In this document: positions 51,288 through 58,237 of the stretch, piece after piece | How the letters are laid out: every line of letters begins with the position of its first letter | Position numbering within the stretch: the stretch's first letter is position 1 | Source of the DNA: a virus | Virus record (IMG/VR): IMGVR_UViG_3300024298_000006 | Span: 46,418 to 110,417 of that record | DNA length: 64,000 nt | Reading direction: 5' to 3' (one strand) | The notes under the pieces: model-generated | What the model was told of the DNA's origin: nothing | Seen by the model: only the letters and a program-made list of their open reading frames with translations | The model's database searches: none | Program-made: the position numbers and the translations under genes

Positions 51288-51599
51288 TTATTCGGCGATA
51301 GCTTCTGTCTTCGCGACAGTAGTCTTACTTACCTTGGCAGCTGTGGCCAAAGGGTTCTTCTTGACAATGTAAGCAACAGCAGCTTCTACAGCAGCATTGC
51401 CCTTGCCAAAGCCAGTTTCGACCATATAGGCACCAATCTCAGCCTTGGTCATTTCACGTGGAAGATCCACGAGGTTGATGTCAGTGTGACCATTCTTGGC
51501 AAGGATCTTGATGCGCATCACGTCATTAGCGAAACGAACCTTGGTCTTACCTGCTTGAGTGGAAACACCAGCAACCGCAAACTTCTTATCTGTAGCCAT
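51288..51599 (-). CDS. Basic conserved early protein
   Basis: 103 residues, Lys/Ala-rich: MATDKKFAVAGVSTQAGKTK, FANDVMRIKILAKNGH, and a Lys-rich C-terminus. Possibly nucleic-acid binding. Its own ribosome-binding site (AGAGGTAA) differs from the GGAGCGAA set. Its 3'UTR carries the candidate antisense element. Confidence 0.6.
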   Translation of the reverse strand: MATDKKFAVAGVSTQAGKTKVRFANDVMRIKILAKNGHTDINLVDLPREMTKAEIGAYMVETGFGKGNAAVEAAVAYIVKKNPLATAAKVSKTTVAKTEAIAE

Positions 51600-51653
51600 T
51601 TAAATTACCTCTTTCTGTGTGTGTTAAAAAATATACCTTTTTGGTATGTTATA

Positions 51654-51682
51654 AATGTAGCATCAAGTGCCACTTCTGTCAA
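51654..51682 (-). promoter_or_regulatory. Early promoter P8
   Basis: TTGACA, 17 nt, TACATT; leader of about 50 nt before 51599 with an inverted repeat ACCAAAAAGGT near 51640. Confidence 0.8.
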
Positions 51683-51869
51683 CCATTCGGTTGTCCAATT
51701 TAGACACTCGAATGGTCACAGACTCTTTCTCGTCTAGGGCGGCGATAAACTCGTCGTCATAGACCAGATCCTGAAAGGCCAAATCGAGCATTTCCTCGAC
51801 CCGGACCTCGTCCGCTGTGCCTGAACCTCCACAGATGACTTCTAATCGATAGTTAAAGGTTCTCGACAT
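51663..51869 (-). CDS. Small early protein
   Basis: 68 acidic residues (RVEEMLDLAFQDLVYDDEF). Third gene of the operon from P9, overlapping the upstream gene by 17 bp; its 3' end contains the P8 -35 region. Function unknown. Confidence 0.5.
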   Translation of the reverse strand: MSRTFNYRLEVICGGSGTADEVRVEEMLDLAFQDLVYDDEFIAALDEKESVTIRVSKLDNRMVDRSGT

Positions 51870-52167
51870 TTTCCCAAAATTCCTTGCGTAACATAAACAT
51901 CGTGTAGGCTTCCTTGCTCAGATACAGCGATGATTTCTCTGCATCCCAGGCCCAAACCGGCTGATGTCCATCGAAGTAAGTGGGCCGGGCGCAGAACAAT
52001 TCTCCTGAAGGACCAAACTGTTGCCACAGCCAGTTGCGAGCTCGAACCCATTGTGCAATTCGAGTCTGCTTCTGGCCATGTGGCTGATAGCCTGTGAACT
52101 CGACTCTATGACTGAAGCGATCGTGCCCGTCATAGCGTCGGTCCATTTTGACCACAGTCATTGTCAT
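51853..52167 (-). CDS. Early protein, unknown
   Basis: 104 residues, rich in Trp and Arg (QWVRARNWLWQQFGPSGELF, then YTMFMLRKEFWENVENL). ATGA-coupled to the upstream gene. Confidence 0.6.
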   Translation of the reverse strand: MTMTVVKMDRRYDGHDRFSHRVEFTGYQPHGQKQTRIAQWVRARNWLWQQFGPSGELFCARPTYFDGHQPVWAWDAEKSSLYLSKEAYTMFMLRKEFWENVENL

Positions 52168-52787
52168 AGAGACTTCAACTCCAGGTTCTTGTCAACACCA
52201 TCTTTGATCCACTCTGTGAGTTCTTCTTCTTCCTCTTCCTGGAACTCACGGATAGCCTCAGCGATGCAGAACGCTTCGTCTAGTTCTGGGTAATCCCGTT
52301 CGATCTCATCAGCAGTCATGCCTTCGAGGCTAAAGTCCTCGCAGTTGCCGTCCTCATATACACCAGCAAAAGCCATACCTGATTCATAGAACTGTGCAGA
52401 AACTCGGAAGCCTAGTTGCTCTAACTTCTGATAAGCATTCACGGGTGGAGACCATGCTGAATCAAAGGTAGTGAACAGCGTCTTACCATCAGGGTGAATA
52501 TCAGTCTGTCCATCGCCACCTACATCCCATTTGGTTCCCCACTCGCCGACGCAGTAGTCATACCAGTTGCTGTAGCCAAACTTTTCAACATTGGACTTCA
52601 TCTGTGCTTCCAATGCGGCCTGCTTGTCTCCGTCCCCGTAGGAACCAGCCATGGTTTCTGTGAGTTCTTTGGGCACAGGAATGAACTCCTGCAGGAACTC
52701 TCCACGATCCAGTGCTTCTTTGGCACGAGTAATCATTGCTGGATCATCGTGCTCAAGGGTCAATGTGTTGTTGCACCAATTTGGCAT
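52164..52787 (-). CDS. DUF1281/Api92-like early protein
   Basis: 207 residues from ATG 52787. The start MPNWCNNTLTLEHDDPAMI is the signature of the ferredoxin-like DUF1281/YubB family found on phages and plasmids. A very acidic C-terminal stretch (FQEEEEEELTEW) follows. GGAGCG precedes the start. Function of the family is not established. Confidence 0.75.
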   Translation of the reverse strand: MPNWCNNTLTLEHDDPAMITRAKEALDRGEFLQEFIPVPKELTETMAGSYGDGDKQAALEAQMKSNVEKFGYSNWYDYCVGEWGTKWDVGGDGQTDIHPDGKTLFTTFDSAWSPPVNAYQKLEQLGFRVSAQFYESGMAFAGVYEDGNCEDFSLEGMTADEIERDYPELDEAFCIAEAIREFQEEEEEELTEWIKDGVDKNLELKSL

Positions 52788-52788
52788 A

Positions 52789-52986
52789 TCACGCTCCTTC
52801 TGTTTCAGTATTAGTATTATACAACCGATCTTCGATGTTGTCAACCAAATTCTGTTCCAAAGTGTCAGCGGAGCGACTCAGAATCTGGGCCATAGTGCGT
52901 TCCACCTTAATCCTCTCTGGAAGGCTCATGGGTGTTTCCAAGGCCTTGACGGCTCGTTGAATGTATTGAAATTCCGTAGGGGTCAT
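52789..52986 (-). CDS. Small early helical protein
   Basis: 65 residues from ATG 52986 (MTPTEFQYIQRAVKALETPM). ATGA-coupled to the upstream gene. Its last 19 codons run through promoter P9. Confidence 0.55.
   Translation of the reverse strand: MTPTEFQYIQRAVKALETPMSLPERIKVERTMAQILSRSADTLEQNLVDNIEDRLYNTNTETEGA
52816..52844 (-). promoter_or_regulatory. Early promoter P9
   Basis: TTGACA, 17 nt, TATAAT; serves 52787-51663. It lies inside the 3' end of the next gene. Confidence 0.9.
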
Positions 52987-53231
52987 CGCCAATCCTTCTT
53001 GTTACCATCACGCTCGTTGTCGTTGTAGCCGGCCATGTATTCAGCCACTGAAGCCTCGTCGTTGACCGAGACTCGGGCGCCGGAATCGCCTCCCACTCCA
53101 CCGTAGTGAGGATCACGTGCCCTACCGTAGTAGGAGTCTGCGGATCCACGATCATACAAGCAACCATGGGTTCCACGCACGAACTGCCAACCCTTTAGGG
53201 CATTTACAACACGCTGTTTTTCTGTTATCAT
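52983..53231 (-). CDS. Small early protein
   Basis: 82 residues, Gly/Tyr/Asp-rich centre (DSYYGRARDPHYGGVGGDSG), N-terminal helix with KGWQFVRGTHGC. GGAGCGAA leader. The DUF-like opening (VVNALKGWQFVRGTHGCLYD) may be a small ligand or DNA module; function unknown. Confidence 0.55.
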   Translation of the reverse strand: MITEKQRVVNALKGWQFVRGTHGCLYDRGSADSYYGRARDPHYGGVGGDSGARVSVNDEASVAEYMAGYNDNERDGNKKDWR

Positions 53232-53254
53232 CGTTCGCTCCTTATCATAGTTCT

Positions 53255-53283
53255 ATTGTATGATCAAGCAGCCAATTTGTCAA
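53255..53283 (-). promoter_or_regulatory. Early promoter P10
   Basis: TTGACA, 17 nt, TACAAT; serves 53231-52789. The whole promoter lies in the coding end of the gene 53404-53264. Confidence 0.88.
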
Positions 53284-53404
53284 CCAATTTCAACTCAGGT
53301 TTTCCTACAACACGGCCGCCGTTGATTGTGGCGTACATTTCCGCTACAGCCCGAACGTAGAACTTCTGGGAGTTGCCATTGGGGTAAATCACGGTGTATT
53401 CCAT
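53264..53404 (-). CDS. Very small early protein
   Basis: 46 residues: MEYTVIYPNGNSQKFYVRAV, then GKPELKLVDKLAA. The last codons (LVDKLAA) are written by the -35 box and spacer of P10. Leader GGAGAGCGAA. Function unknown. Confidence 0.6.
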   Translation of the reverse strand: MEYTVIYPNGNSQKFYVRAVAEMYATINGGRVVGKPELKLVDKLAA

Positions 53405-53426
53405 TCGCTCTCCTAACTATGTGTCA

Positions 53427-53455
53427 ATTATAGCAAGGATCAGCCAAAGTGTCAA
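53427..53455 (-). promoter_or_regulatory. Early promoter P11
   Basis: TTGACA, 17 nt, TATAAT for the gene starting at 53404. Confidence 0.9.
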
Positions 53456-53718
53456 CCAGTTTTTTTAGCGATATGTGGATAACCTTTGAGTTTGGCGGGT
53501 TTCTTCTTGACCTTAAACTCTTTCTCAACATAGTATTTGAGCAGCTCTGTTTGGATCATTTTGACCAAATCCGAACCGTTAGATTCCGGGCAGATGAACC
53601 GAACCGGACAGTGACCCCAACTCATATGCTCTAGGAATTGGTTGTAGTAGCGTCTGTGCATCTTGTTCCTTGGATCAAAGGCTACAAGGGGGCGGGCGTA
53701 GTATTCTAATTTGCTCAC
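53452..53718 (-). CDS. Small early protein with GTG start
   Basis: 88 residues (FDPRNKMHRRYYNQFLEHMS, then LVKMIQTELLKYYVEKEF) with a Lys-rich end. Start GTG overlaps the upstream stop (GTGA). Function unknown. Confidence 0.6.
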   Translation of the reverse strand: MSKLEYYARPLVAFDPRNKMHRRYYNQFLEHMSWGHCPVRFICPESNGSDLVKMIQTELLKYYVEKEFKVKKKPAKLKGYPHIAKKTG

Positions 53719-53891
53719 GAATTTACAGTCTCAAACGGATCGTAGGAATCGTCTGTGGTTAGCCCGTTACCGGCGATCCAATCATAGACCATCTCTGTGG
53801 GGCACTCCAACATGAGAGCAATCATCTTAGGCGAATGACCTTCGATATACAGTTGCTCGATATCATAGGCAAGATCTGCGACTTTACTCAT
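53715..53891 (-). CDS. Small helix-turn-helix-like protein
   Basis: 58 residues. DIEQLYIEGHSPKMIALMLE and CPTEMVYDWI resemble a homeodomain/resolvase-type HTH (helix, G-x-S, helix, V-x-x-W). It could be a small DNA-binding regulator. ATGA overlap with the upstream gene. Confidence 0.6.
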   Translation of the reverse strand: MSKVADLAYDIEQLYIEGHSPKMIALMLECPTEMVYDWIAGNGLTTDDSYDPFETVNS

Positions 53892-54019
53892 TTAGCATTC
53901 TCCATAACTCCAGTTACAACCGTGTGGGTGGTATCAACAGCATTACCAACGATGGTCTTAGTAACAGCAGGGTACAGGACAGCCAATGTTAAAAATACTC
54001 CTAACAAGAATTTAAGCAT
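53888..54019 (-). CDS. Very small membrane or exported peptide
   Basis: 43 residues: MLKFLLGVFLTLAVLYPAVT, then VGNAVDTTHTVVTGVMENAK. One hydrophobic segment at the N-terminus, signal-anchor like. Similar peptides occur in cyanophages as far as I recall. Leader AAGGAGTG. Confidence 0.6.
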   Translation of the reverse strand: MLKFLLGVFLTLAVLYPAVTKTIVGNAVDTTHTVVTGVMENAK

Positions 54020-54051
54020 TTTATCACTCCTTACTTTGTTACGATATCTAT

Positions 54052-54080
54052 ATTATACAACCAATCTACCTATCTGTCAA
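54052..54080 (-). promoter_or_regulatory. Early promoter P12
   Basis: TTGACA, 17 nt, TATAAT; serves 54019-53452. Confidence 0.9.
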
Positions 54081-54104
54081 GACCTAGATTCACGCACACA
54101 CGTA

Positions 54105-54118
54105 GCAGCGGGGCCACT
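54105..54118. repeat. GC-rich 11-14 bp repeat, copy 1
   Basis: GCAGCGGGGCCACT in a short intergenic gap. Other copies lie at 62643, 62869, 63069 and 63431. Confidence 0.7.
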
Positions 54119-54122
54119 TAGG

Positions 54123-54144
54123 AAGTTGTGGCTTTTTAGCCACA
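54123..54144. other. Perfect hairpin after the VWA gene
   Basis: 9-bp stem GTTGTGGCT/AGCCACAAC with a 4-nt loop, in the 3'UTR of the leftward VWA gene. No U-run follows on the minus strand, so it may stabilise the message rather than terminate. Confidence 0.55.
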
Positions 54145-54160
54145 ACCCCCGGCACTCCGG

Positions 54161-55366
54161 TTAGCCCGTTTCCTTTTCGTAGATAACAGTCTGACCAAAG
54201 GGTGCTTGAGCAGATGTGTTACCTTTAACGATAAAGATTGTGTCGCAGTAGTCCTCAGGACCCCAACTACCGCAGGGATAGCCGTCTGTGAACATAATGA
54301 ACTTCTTAGGGCGAATGTCATTCTCTTCCATAAAGGTAAAGTTGACATCGAAGTCTGTGCCACCGCCACCTTGAGGTTCATACTCAACCAAGTCTTCAGC
54401 GTTGTCGTGGCTGATGCTTTGGTGATTGTAGATCTCTGTGTCAAAACACCACAGGTTGATCTTGAAGTCCTCGTATTGATCCATAATGCCTTTGATCTCA
54501 GAAAGGAATACAGTTGCATCCTCTTCACCGATCGAACCCGACATATCGATTGCAATAGCCACGTCAATGGTAGTTGCTTCTTTCATACCAGGAAGCACCG
54601 CACCTGAGTGTTGGCTCTTACGATTGTAGCGAGCGAATGAGTAGTCATTACGCACAATAGATTGGATCTCTTGCTGAACCAATTGGCGCCAGTCCATTTT
54701 AGGCTCAGTCATAGTCTTGATCATACGCATAATGCCCGCAGGAGTCTTACCTGCACCAGCGGCCGCGGCACTTTGGATCATAGCCTCTTTGATCTCTTGA
54801 CGCAGTTTCTCAGCTTCTTCCTTACTGAGCGTAGGCTTCTCTTTGCCGTCTTTGGTCTTGTCGCCAGGGCTACCAGCACCTTCTTCTTCTTTAATGTGCT
54901 CGTCCAAAAGGTCACCCAATTGCTTCAGCAGTTGATCCATAGGGATCTTCTCTGCTTGTTCATACAATTGATCGTAGATTTCTTCCCAAGCCATACCACG
55001 ATACTTGGGATCGTAGCAGATCTTAACCTCGGTGATCTTCTCACCGATGCGTTCGTCTACAAGGATTTGGTTTACGGCATAGTCCTGTGCGATGTTAGAC
55101 AGCATACGATCACGTGAACCTACGCGACCAAAGTGATCAAAAACGCAGTGGCAGATCTCGTGTGCCAGCAGGAACTCTAACTTCTTAACAGACAGTTTGT
55201 TAATGAAGTCCTTGTTATACATAAAGTCACGGCCGTTAGTTGCCGCGGTAGGGCACCAGTCTGAAGCGTCCATCAAACGCATACGGGTGGCCATATTGCC
55301 GAAGAAGGGTGCTTTCAAAAGCAGGCCTACTCGTGCAGTAGTTAGTTTCTCAACGATTGGATCCAT
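54161..55366 (-). CDS. VWA-domain protein with N-terminal metallopeptidase-like domain (DUF2201 type)
   Basis: 401 residues. The N-terminal part has HEICHCVFDHFGR (zinc HExxH, about residue 69); a charged linker spans about 150-195; the VWA domain follows, with MIDAS IDMSGS near 272-277 and TDGYPCGSWG near the end. It is the partner type of MoxR ATPases; such pairs act as chaperones that insert metals or remodel proteins. The MoxR gene lies just upstream under a separate promoter. Leader GGAGAGCGA. Confidence 0.88.
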   Translation of the reverse strand: MDPIVEKLTTARVGLLLKAPFFGNMATRMRLMDASDWCPTAATNGRDFMYNKDFINKLSVKKLEFLLAHEICHCVFDHFGRVGSRDRMLSNIAQDYAVNQILVDERIGEKITEVKICYDPKYRGMAWEEIYDQLYEQAEKIPMDQLLKQLGDLLDEHIKEEEGAGSPGDKTKDGKEKPTLSKEEAEKLRQEIKEAMIQSAAAAGAGKTPAGIMRMIKTMTEPKMDWRQLVQQEIQSIVRNDYSFARYNRKSQHSGAVLPGMKEATTIDVAIAIDMSGSIGEEDATVFLSEIKGIMDQYEDFKINLWCFDTEIYNHQSISHDNAEDLVEYEPQGGGGTDFDVNFTFMEENDIRPKKFIMFTDGYPCGSWGPEDYCDTIFIVKGNTSAQAPFGQTVIYEKETG

Positions 55367-55391
55367 AAGTCGCTCTCCTTAGTATGTATAT

Positions 55392-55420
55392 ATTATAGCA
55401 CCGGAAATCCAATGCGTCAA
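55392..55420 (-). promoter_or_regulatory. Early promoter P13
   Basis: TTGACG, 17 nt, TATAAT for the VWA gene. The -35 box begins right after the MoxR terminator U-run. Confidence 0.88.
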
Positions 55421-55423
55421 CCG

Positions 55424-55455
55424 TAAAAAAAGGGTGTTGTATTTCTACAACACCC
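55424..55455 (-). terminator. Intrinsic terminator of the MoxR gene
   Basis: Minus strand: 10-bp stem GGGTGTTGTA/TACAACACCC with GAAA tetraloop, then seven U. Confidence 0.93.
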
Positions 55456-55472
55456 CCGCAATGGGCGAGGTC

Positions 55473-56558
55473 TTAATTCTCCATTGCTGAAAGAACATAC
55501 TTGCCGAAACGCTTGTGGAACTCGTCGAACGACTTCATCTTAGTAGCGTCCAGGGGCAGGTCGTAGTTAGTAAGAGCAGTCTTTGCACCCATAACAACCA
55601 ACTCTGTTGGGAAGTTAGCCATCATATAGGCAAAGAAGTTATCTGCCATACCGTCCCAGTCCTTGACCTTCTTCTCAGCACGGTCTTTCAACTCGTAGCA
55701 GAGTGAAACAGTCAACGAATACATCGCAGACACTTCTTTGATCTGCAGGTCCTTGACCTTGCCATCCAAAATGTCTTCTGCCTTAGGCAGTTTGCCTGCG
55801 ATCTTACGGTGAGCCATAAACTTATTGCTCAGACCGTCACCAACGGCACCCGCAATCAGGGTAGCCAAAGTCTCGTTGTCAACATCGTCGTCGCTGAGCA
55901 GGTCAGAAACGAACATCCAAGAACGAGGAGTAGCAAATGACTTGCTAGGGCTCTTAGGATCGAAGTCATACAGGTCTTGCTTGGCAAAGCCTACATAACC
56001 TACGACATCTGGATGCACCTTGTTCAAGGTAGCCCAGTCTTGCCAGTCATCAAAGTCCACTTTCATTTCCAAGTGAACGAAACGGTTAGCCAGCGGAGCA
56101 GGCATACGGTAGGTAACACCACGGTCACCTTCACGGTTACCAGCGGCGACTACGTCAACACCCTTAGGCAGTTCGTAGGTACCAACACGACGGTTCAGAA
56201 TCAACTGATAGGCCGCGGCCTGAACAGCAGGAGGAGCAGAGTTCAATTCATCCAAGAAGATGATTGCCTTGCTATCTGGGTCCACAGGCAGTTCTGCAGG
56301 AGGAGCCCAAGTCATTTTGCCTTGATCGGCATTGTAATAAGGAATACCCTTGATGTCGGTGGGCTCCCAAAGTGCTAGGCGGACGTCGATGACCTCACGA
56401 CCTGCGTCTTCACCGATCTGCTTGACGAGATCGGATTTACCAATGCCTGGAGGACCCCACAGGAACACTGGACGGCGAACATTGACCGCCTTACGAATTG
56501 CCTTCTTGGCGTTTTTAGGACCAACTTGGCGAACGGAAACATCTACTTGCTTTGACAT
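55473..56558 (-). CDS. MoxR-family AAA+ ATPase
   Basis: 361 residues. Walker A GPPGIGKS (35-42), Walker B IIFLDELN (about 95-102), sensor I in VVAAGN, and an Arg-rich stretch near PLANRF. The C-terminal helical domain is typical of MoxR. It probably works with the adjacent VWA protein to remodel a host or phage target. The leader uses GCGAGG rather than GGAGCGAA and has a 43-nt AT-rich 5'UTR. Confidence 0.92.
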   Translation of the reverse strand: MSKQVDVSVRQVGPKNAKKAIRKAVNVRRPVFLWGPPGIGKSDLVKQIGEDAGREVIDVRLALWEPTDIKGIPYYNADQGKMTWAPPAELPVDPDSKAIIFLDELNSAPPAVQAAAYQLILNRRVGTYELPKGVDVVAAGNREGDRGVTYRMPAPLANRFVHLEMKVDFDDWQDWATLNKVHPDVVGYVGFAKQDLYDFDPKSPSKSFATPRSWMFVSDLLSDDDVDNETLATLIAGAVGDGLSNKFMAHRKIAGKLPKAEDILDGKVKDLQIKEVSAMYSLTVSLCYELKDRAEKKVKDWDGMADNFFAYMMANFPTELVVMGAKTALTNYDLPLDATKMKSFDEFHKRFGKYVLSAMEN

Positions 56559-56607
56559 AAGACCTCGCTTAAAAAACAGTTAAAACAATTACTCTCTCAG
56601 TATCATT

Positions 56608-56636
56608 ATTGTAGCACCAGGTGCCCAACCTGTCAA
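56608..56636 (-). promoter_or_regulatory. Early promoter P14
   Basis: TTGACA, 17 nt, TACAAT for the MoxR gene. The -35 overlaps the stop of the next gene. Confidence 0.88.
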
Positions 56637-57274
56637 CTGATGATTTTCACATAATTTAGGGCTGTTGTTTTATCGCCACGATGCTGTTTGATCTTGGCCT
56701 TCACCCGCAGTTCACCTTCTACAGCACGTGAGAACCAAAAGTCCACAAATGACTCACCTGCACGGGCGTAGATCTTGAACTTGTTGTATTCAGGATTGTA
56801 ACGCGAACGTATTACAGTCAGAGAGATCACAACAGTATCCCCTACAGCGCCCGGGAGTTGCTCACTTTGGAACAGTTCTCGTTTCATCTCCGTCCGGGAT
56901 TGCTCCATGCGAGCTGACTGGGGCAAGCAGCTGACAATGGCGAAGTCCAACATATCACGGCCCGTGAACTCGTCCTTTTGGGCAATCTTGAGAGCAGTCT
57001 GCTCGAAGTCTGTGATCTTCCCAGTCAGCAGCTTCATGGTGAAGGTGTTGATCTGTGCGCGATATTGCTGTCCCTGAGCGATCTCTTCTGCTGTAGGCTG
57101 CACATTGTCGCGGAGCCATTGCTTGACCAAGACCTTGTTTGGTTGCTTGATCACGGTGTTGTAGTCTATCCCGTGGGTGGCAGTAGCAGCATAGACTGGC
57201 TCTTTGCAGTAGCCGCCATTTTGAACATCAGCCCTAACAGCCAGGCCCCATACTTGATCTGCTGTGAATTGCAT
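56633..57274 (-). CDS. Early phage protein, unknown
   Basis: 213 residues: MQFTADQVWGLAVRADVQNG at the start, KFKIYARAGESFVDFWFSRA and a basic beta-rich end (RVKAKIKQHRGDK). Related phage proteins exist, but I know no function. Leader GGAGCGAAG. Confidence 0.6.
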   Translation of the reverse strand: MQFTADQVWGLAVRADVQNGGYCKEPVYAATATHGIDYNTVIKQPNKVLVKQWLRDNVQPTAEEIAQGQQYRAQINTFTMKLLTGKITDFEQTALKIAQKDEFTGRDMLDFAIVSCLPQSARMEQSRTEMKRELFQSEQLPGAVGDTVVISLTVIRSRYNPEYNKFKIYARAGESFVDFWFSRAVEGELRVKAKIKQHRGDKTTALNYVKIIS

Positions 57275-57301
57275 TCTTCGCTCCGTTGTCTAACTGTCTC
57301 T

Positions 57302-57330
57302 ATTATATAGCTGATCGCCCAAGTTGTCAA
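57302..57330 (-). promoter_or_regulatory. Early promoter P15
   Basis: TTGACA, 17 nt, TATAAT for the gene starting at 57274. Confidence 0.9.
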
Positions 57331-57378
57331 CCGGTTTGGAGAGTGCCGGCCGGTGTGGCATTTTTGCAACATCCAGCC

Positions 57379-57405
57379 AAAAGAAAAGCCGCTGTAGTAG
57401 CGGCT
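57379..57405 (-). terminator. Intrinsic terminator
   Basis: Minus strand: 7-bp stem AGCCGCT/AGCGGCT, loop ACTAC, then UUUUCUUUU. Confidence 0.88.
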
Positions 57406-57455
57406 CAAAGAAAGTCCCCGGGAGCGAATCGGATCGTTTACTTTAGGAGCGACTC
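57379..57455 (-). ncRNA. Candidate 3'UTR-derived antisense RNA, copy 2
   Basis: Between the stop at 57456 and the terminator the RNA carries the same 15-mer CCGATTCGCTCCCGG (57432-57418) and, earlier, GTCGCTCC (57453-57446). UCCG/CGGG can close a hairpin exposing ATTCGCTCC, complementary to GGAGCGAAT. As in copy 1, a strong terminator follows at once. Confidence 0.42.
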
Positions 57456-57728
57456 TTAAAGAGTGATACCCATTGCGCGAGCTTTGTAGCCAAGTGCTAC
57501 GATCTCACGGCTTGGTTGGCCCAACTCGTATTCGGTAACAGTCACACCGTTGCCAGCAACACGAGTGTTGGCATAAACAGCGTAACCATGCTGACGAATG
57601 CGGCTTGCTTCAGCAGCCAAGTTACCTACGCCGAAACGCTTAGTTGCTTCGGATTGGGTAAGTTTTGCACCATTGTAAAGTGCGTTGAAGACCTTGAAAG
57701 TCTTGGTGTCTTTAGAAATGCGTTTCAT
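57456..57728 (-). CDS. Small winged-helix-like early protein
   Basis: 90 basic residues: TFKVFNALYNGAKLTQSEAT, KRFGVGNLAAEASRIRQHGY and AVYANTRVAG. The helix, turn, recognition-helix and wing order fits a winged HTH DNA-binding protein. An inverted repeat spans its own promoter, so it may regulate itself. Ribosome-binding site AAGGAAA, not GGAGCGAA. Confidence 0.65.
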   Translation of the reverse strand: MKRISKDTKTFKVFNALYNGAKLTQSEATKRFGVGNLAAEASRIRQHGYAVYANTRVAGNGVTVTEYELGQPSREIVALGYKARAMGITL

Positions 57729-57770
57729 TTTGTTTCCTTTTAAGTTAATATAGCTGATTACTTGTTCTTC

Positions 57771-57797
57771 AGCGTTCTTAAATATTAGCAGAACGCT
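57771..57797. promoter_or_regulatory. Operator-like inverted repeat over promoter P16
   Basis: AGCGTTCT (57771-57778) and AGAACGCT (57790-57797) are perfect 8-bp inverted repeats separated by 11 bp that contain the -10 box. Confidence 0.65.
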
Positions 57798-57810
57798 CTG
57801 GAAGAATCAA
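57782..57810 (-). promoter_or_regulatory. Promoter P16
   Basis: TTGATT, 17 nt, TAATAT for the winged-helix-like gene. It is weaker than its neighbours and lies within an operator-like dyad. Confidence 0.7.
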
Positions 57811-57812
57811 CC

Positions 57813-58010
57813 TCAATCTTTCCTTTTTACGGATACATTCGCTCGAAAGAAAGTTCCTAGGATCACAACAGCAGCCCAAGTAGCCAAACCAAATTCAATA
57901 GCCAGGCTAGGGAACAGCGTGTTCAGTGACCAGATCACAAGCCACGGTCCAATCGCCAACAATACAACGATCAGCAAGAATGCCAATGCGATCTTAATTA
58001 CGGTACTCAT
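57813..58010 (-). CDS. Small two-helix membrane protein
   Basis: 65 residues with segments IALAFLLIVVLLAIGPWLVI and LATWAAVVILGTFF and a basic end VSVKRKD. Similar small membrane proteins with WSLNTLFP occur in T4-like phages. Overlaps the upstream gene by 4 bp; AGGAG precedes the ATG. Confidence 0.65.
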   Translation of the reverse strand: MSTVIKIALAFLLIVVLLAIGPWLVIWSLNTLFPSLAIEFGLATWAAVVILGTFFRANVSVKRKD

Positions 58011-58237
58011 AGTAATTCTCCTATCTCTTCTGCTAGTTTAACAGACTCGATTTCCTTTTGCAAGAGCTTTTCTGCTCGTTTTCCATTTACTGAAGTGCCA
58101 CCCTGATATACTTTGTAGAAGTGGTCAGCACAGTAGCTCTTTCCAGTTAGATTGGGCTTACCGCAGTAGTGAACAGAACCCTTGCGGGGGTCCTGTTCGG
58201 GCCCAATCCACTGACAGGTCAGCGGACGGTAATCCAT
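58007..58237 (-). CDS. GcrA-like zinc-binding protein
   Basis: 76 residues. CQWIGPEQD, HYCGKPNLTGKSYCADHF and YQGG follow the C-terminal cysteine/histidine pattern of GcrA-type regulators; the DNA-binding N-terminus is missing. It might interact with RNA polymerase or DNA. Coupled to the AAA ATPase gene (TAATGG). Confidence 0.6.
   Translation of the reverse strand: MDYRPLTCQWIGPEQDPRKGSVHYCGKPNLTGKSYCADHFYKVYQGGTSVNGKRAEKLLQKEIESVKLAEEIGELL

Noticed and set aside
54206-54607. Plus-strand frame opposite the VWA gene
   Set aside because: The VWA protein has clear MIDAS and HExxH motifs; the opposite frame has none.
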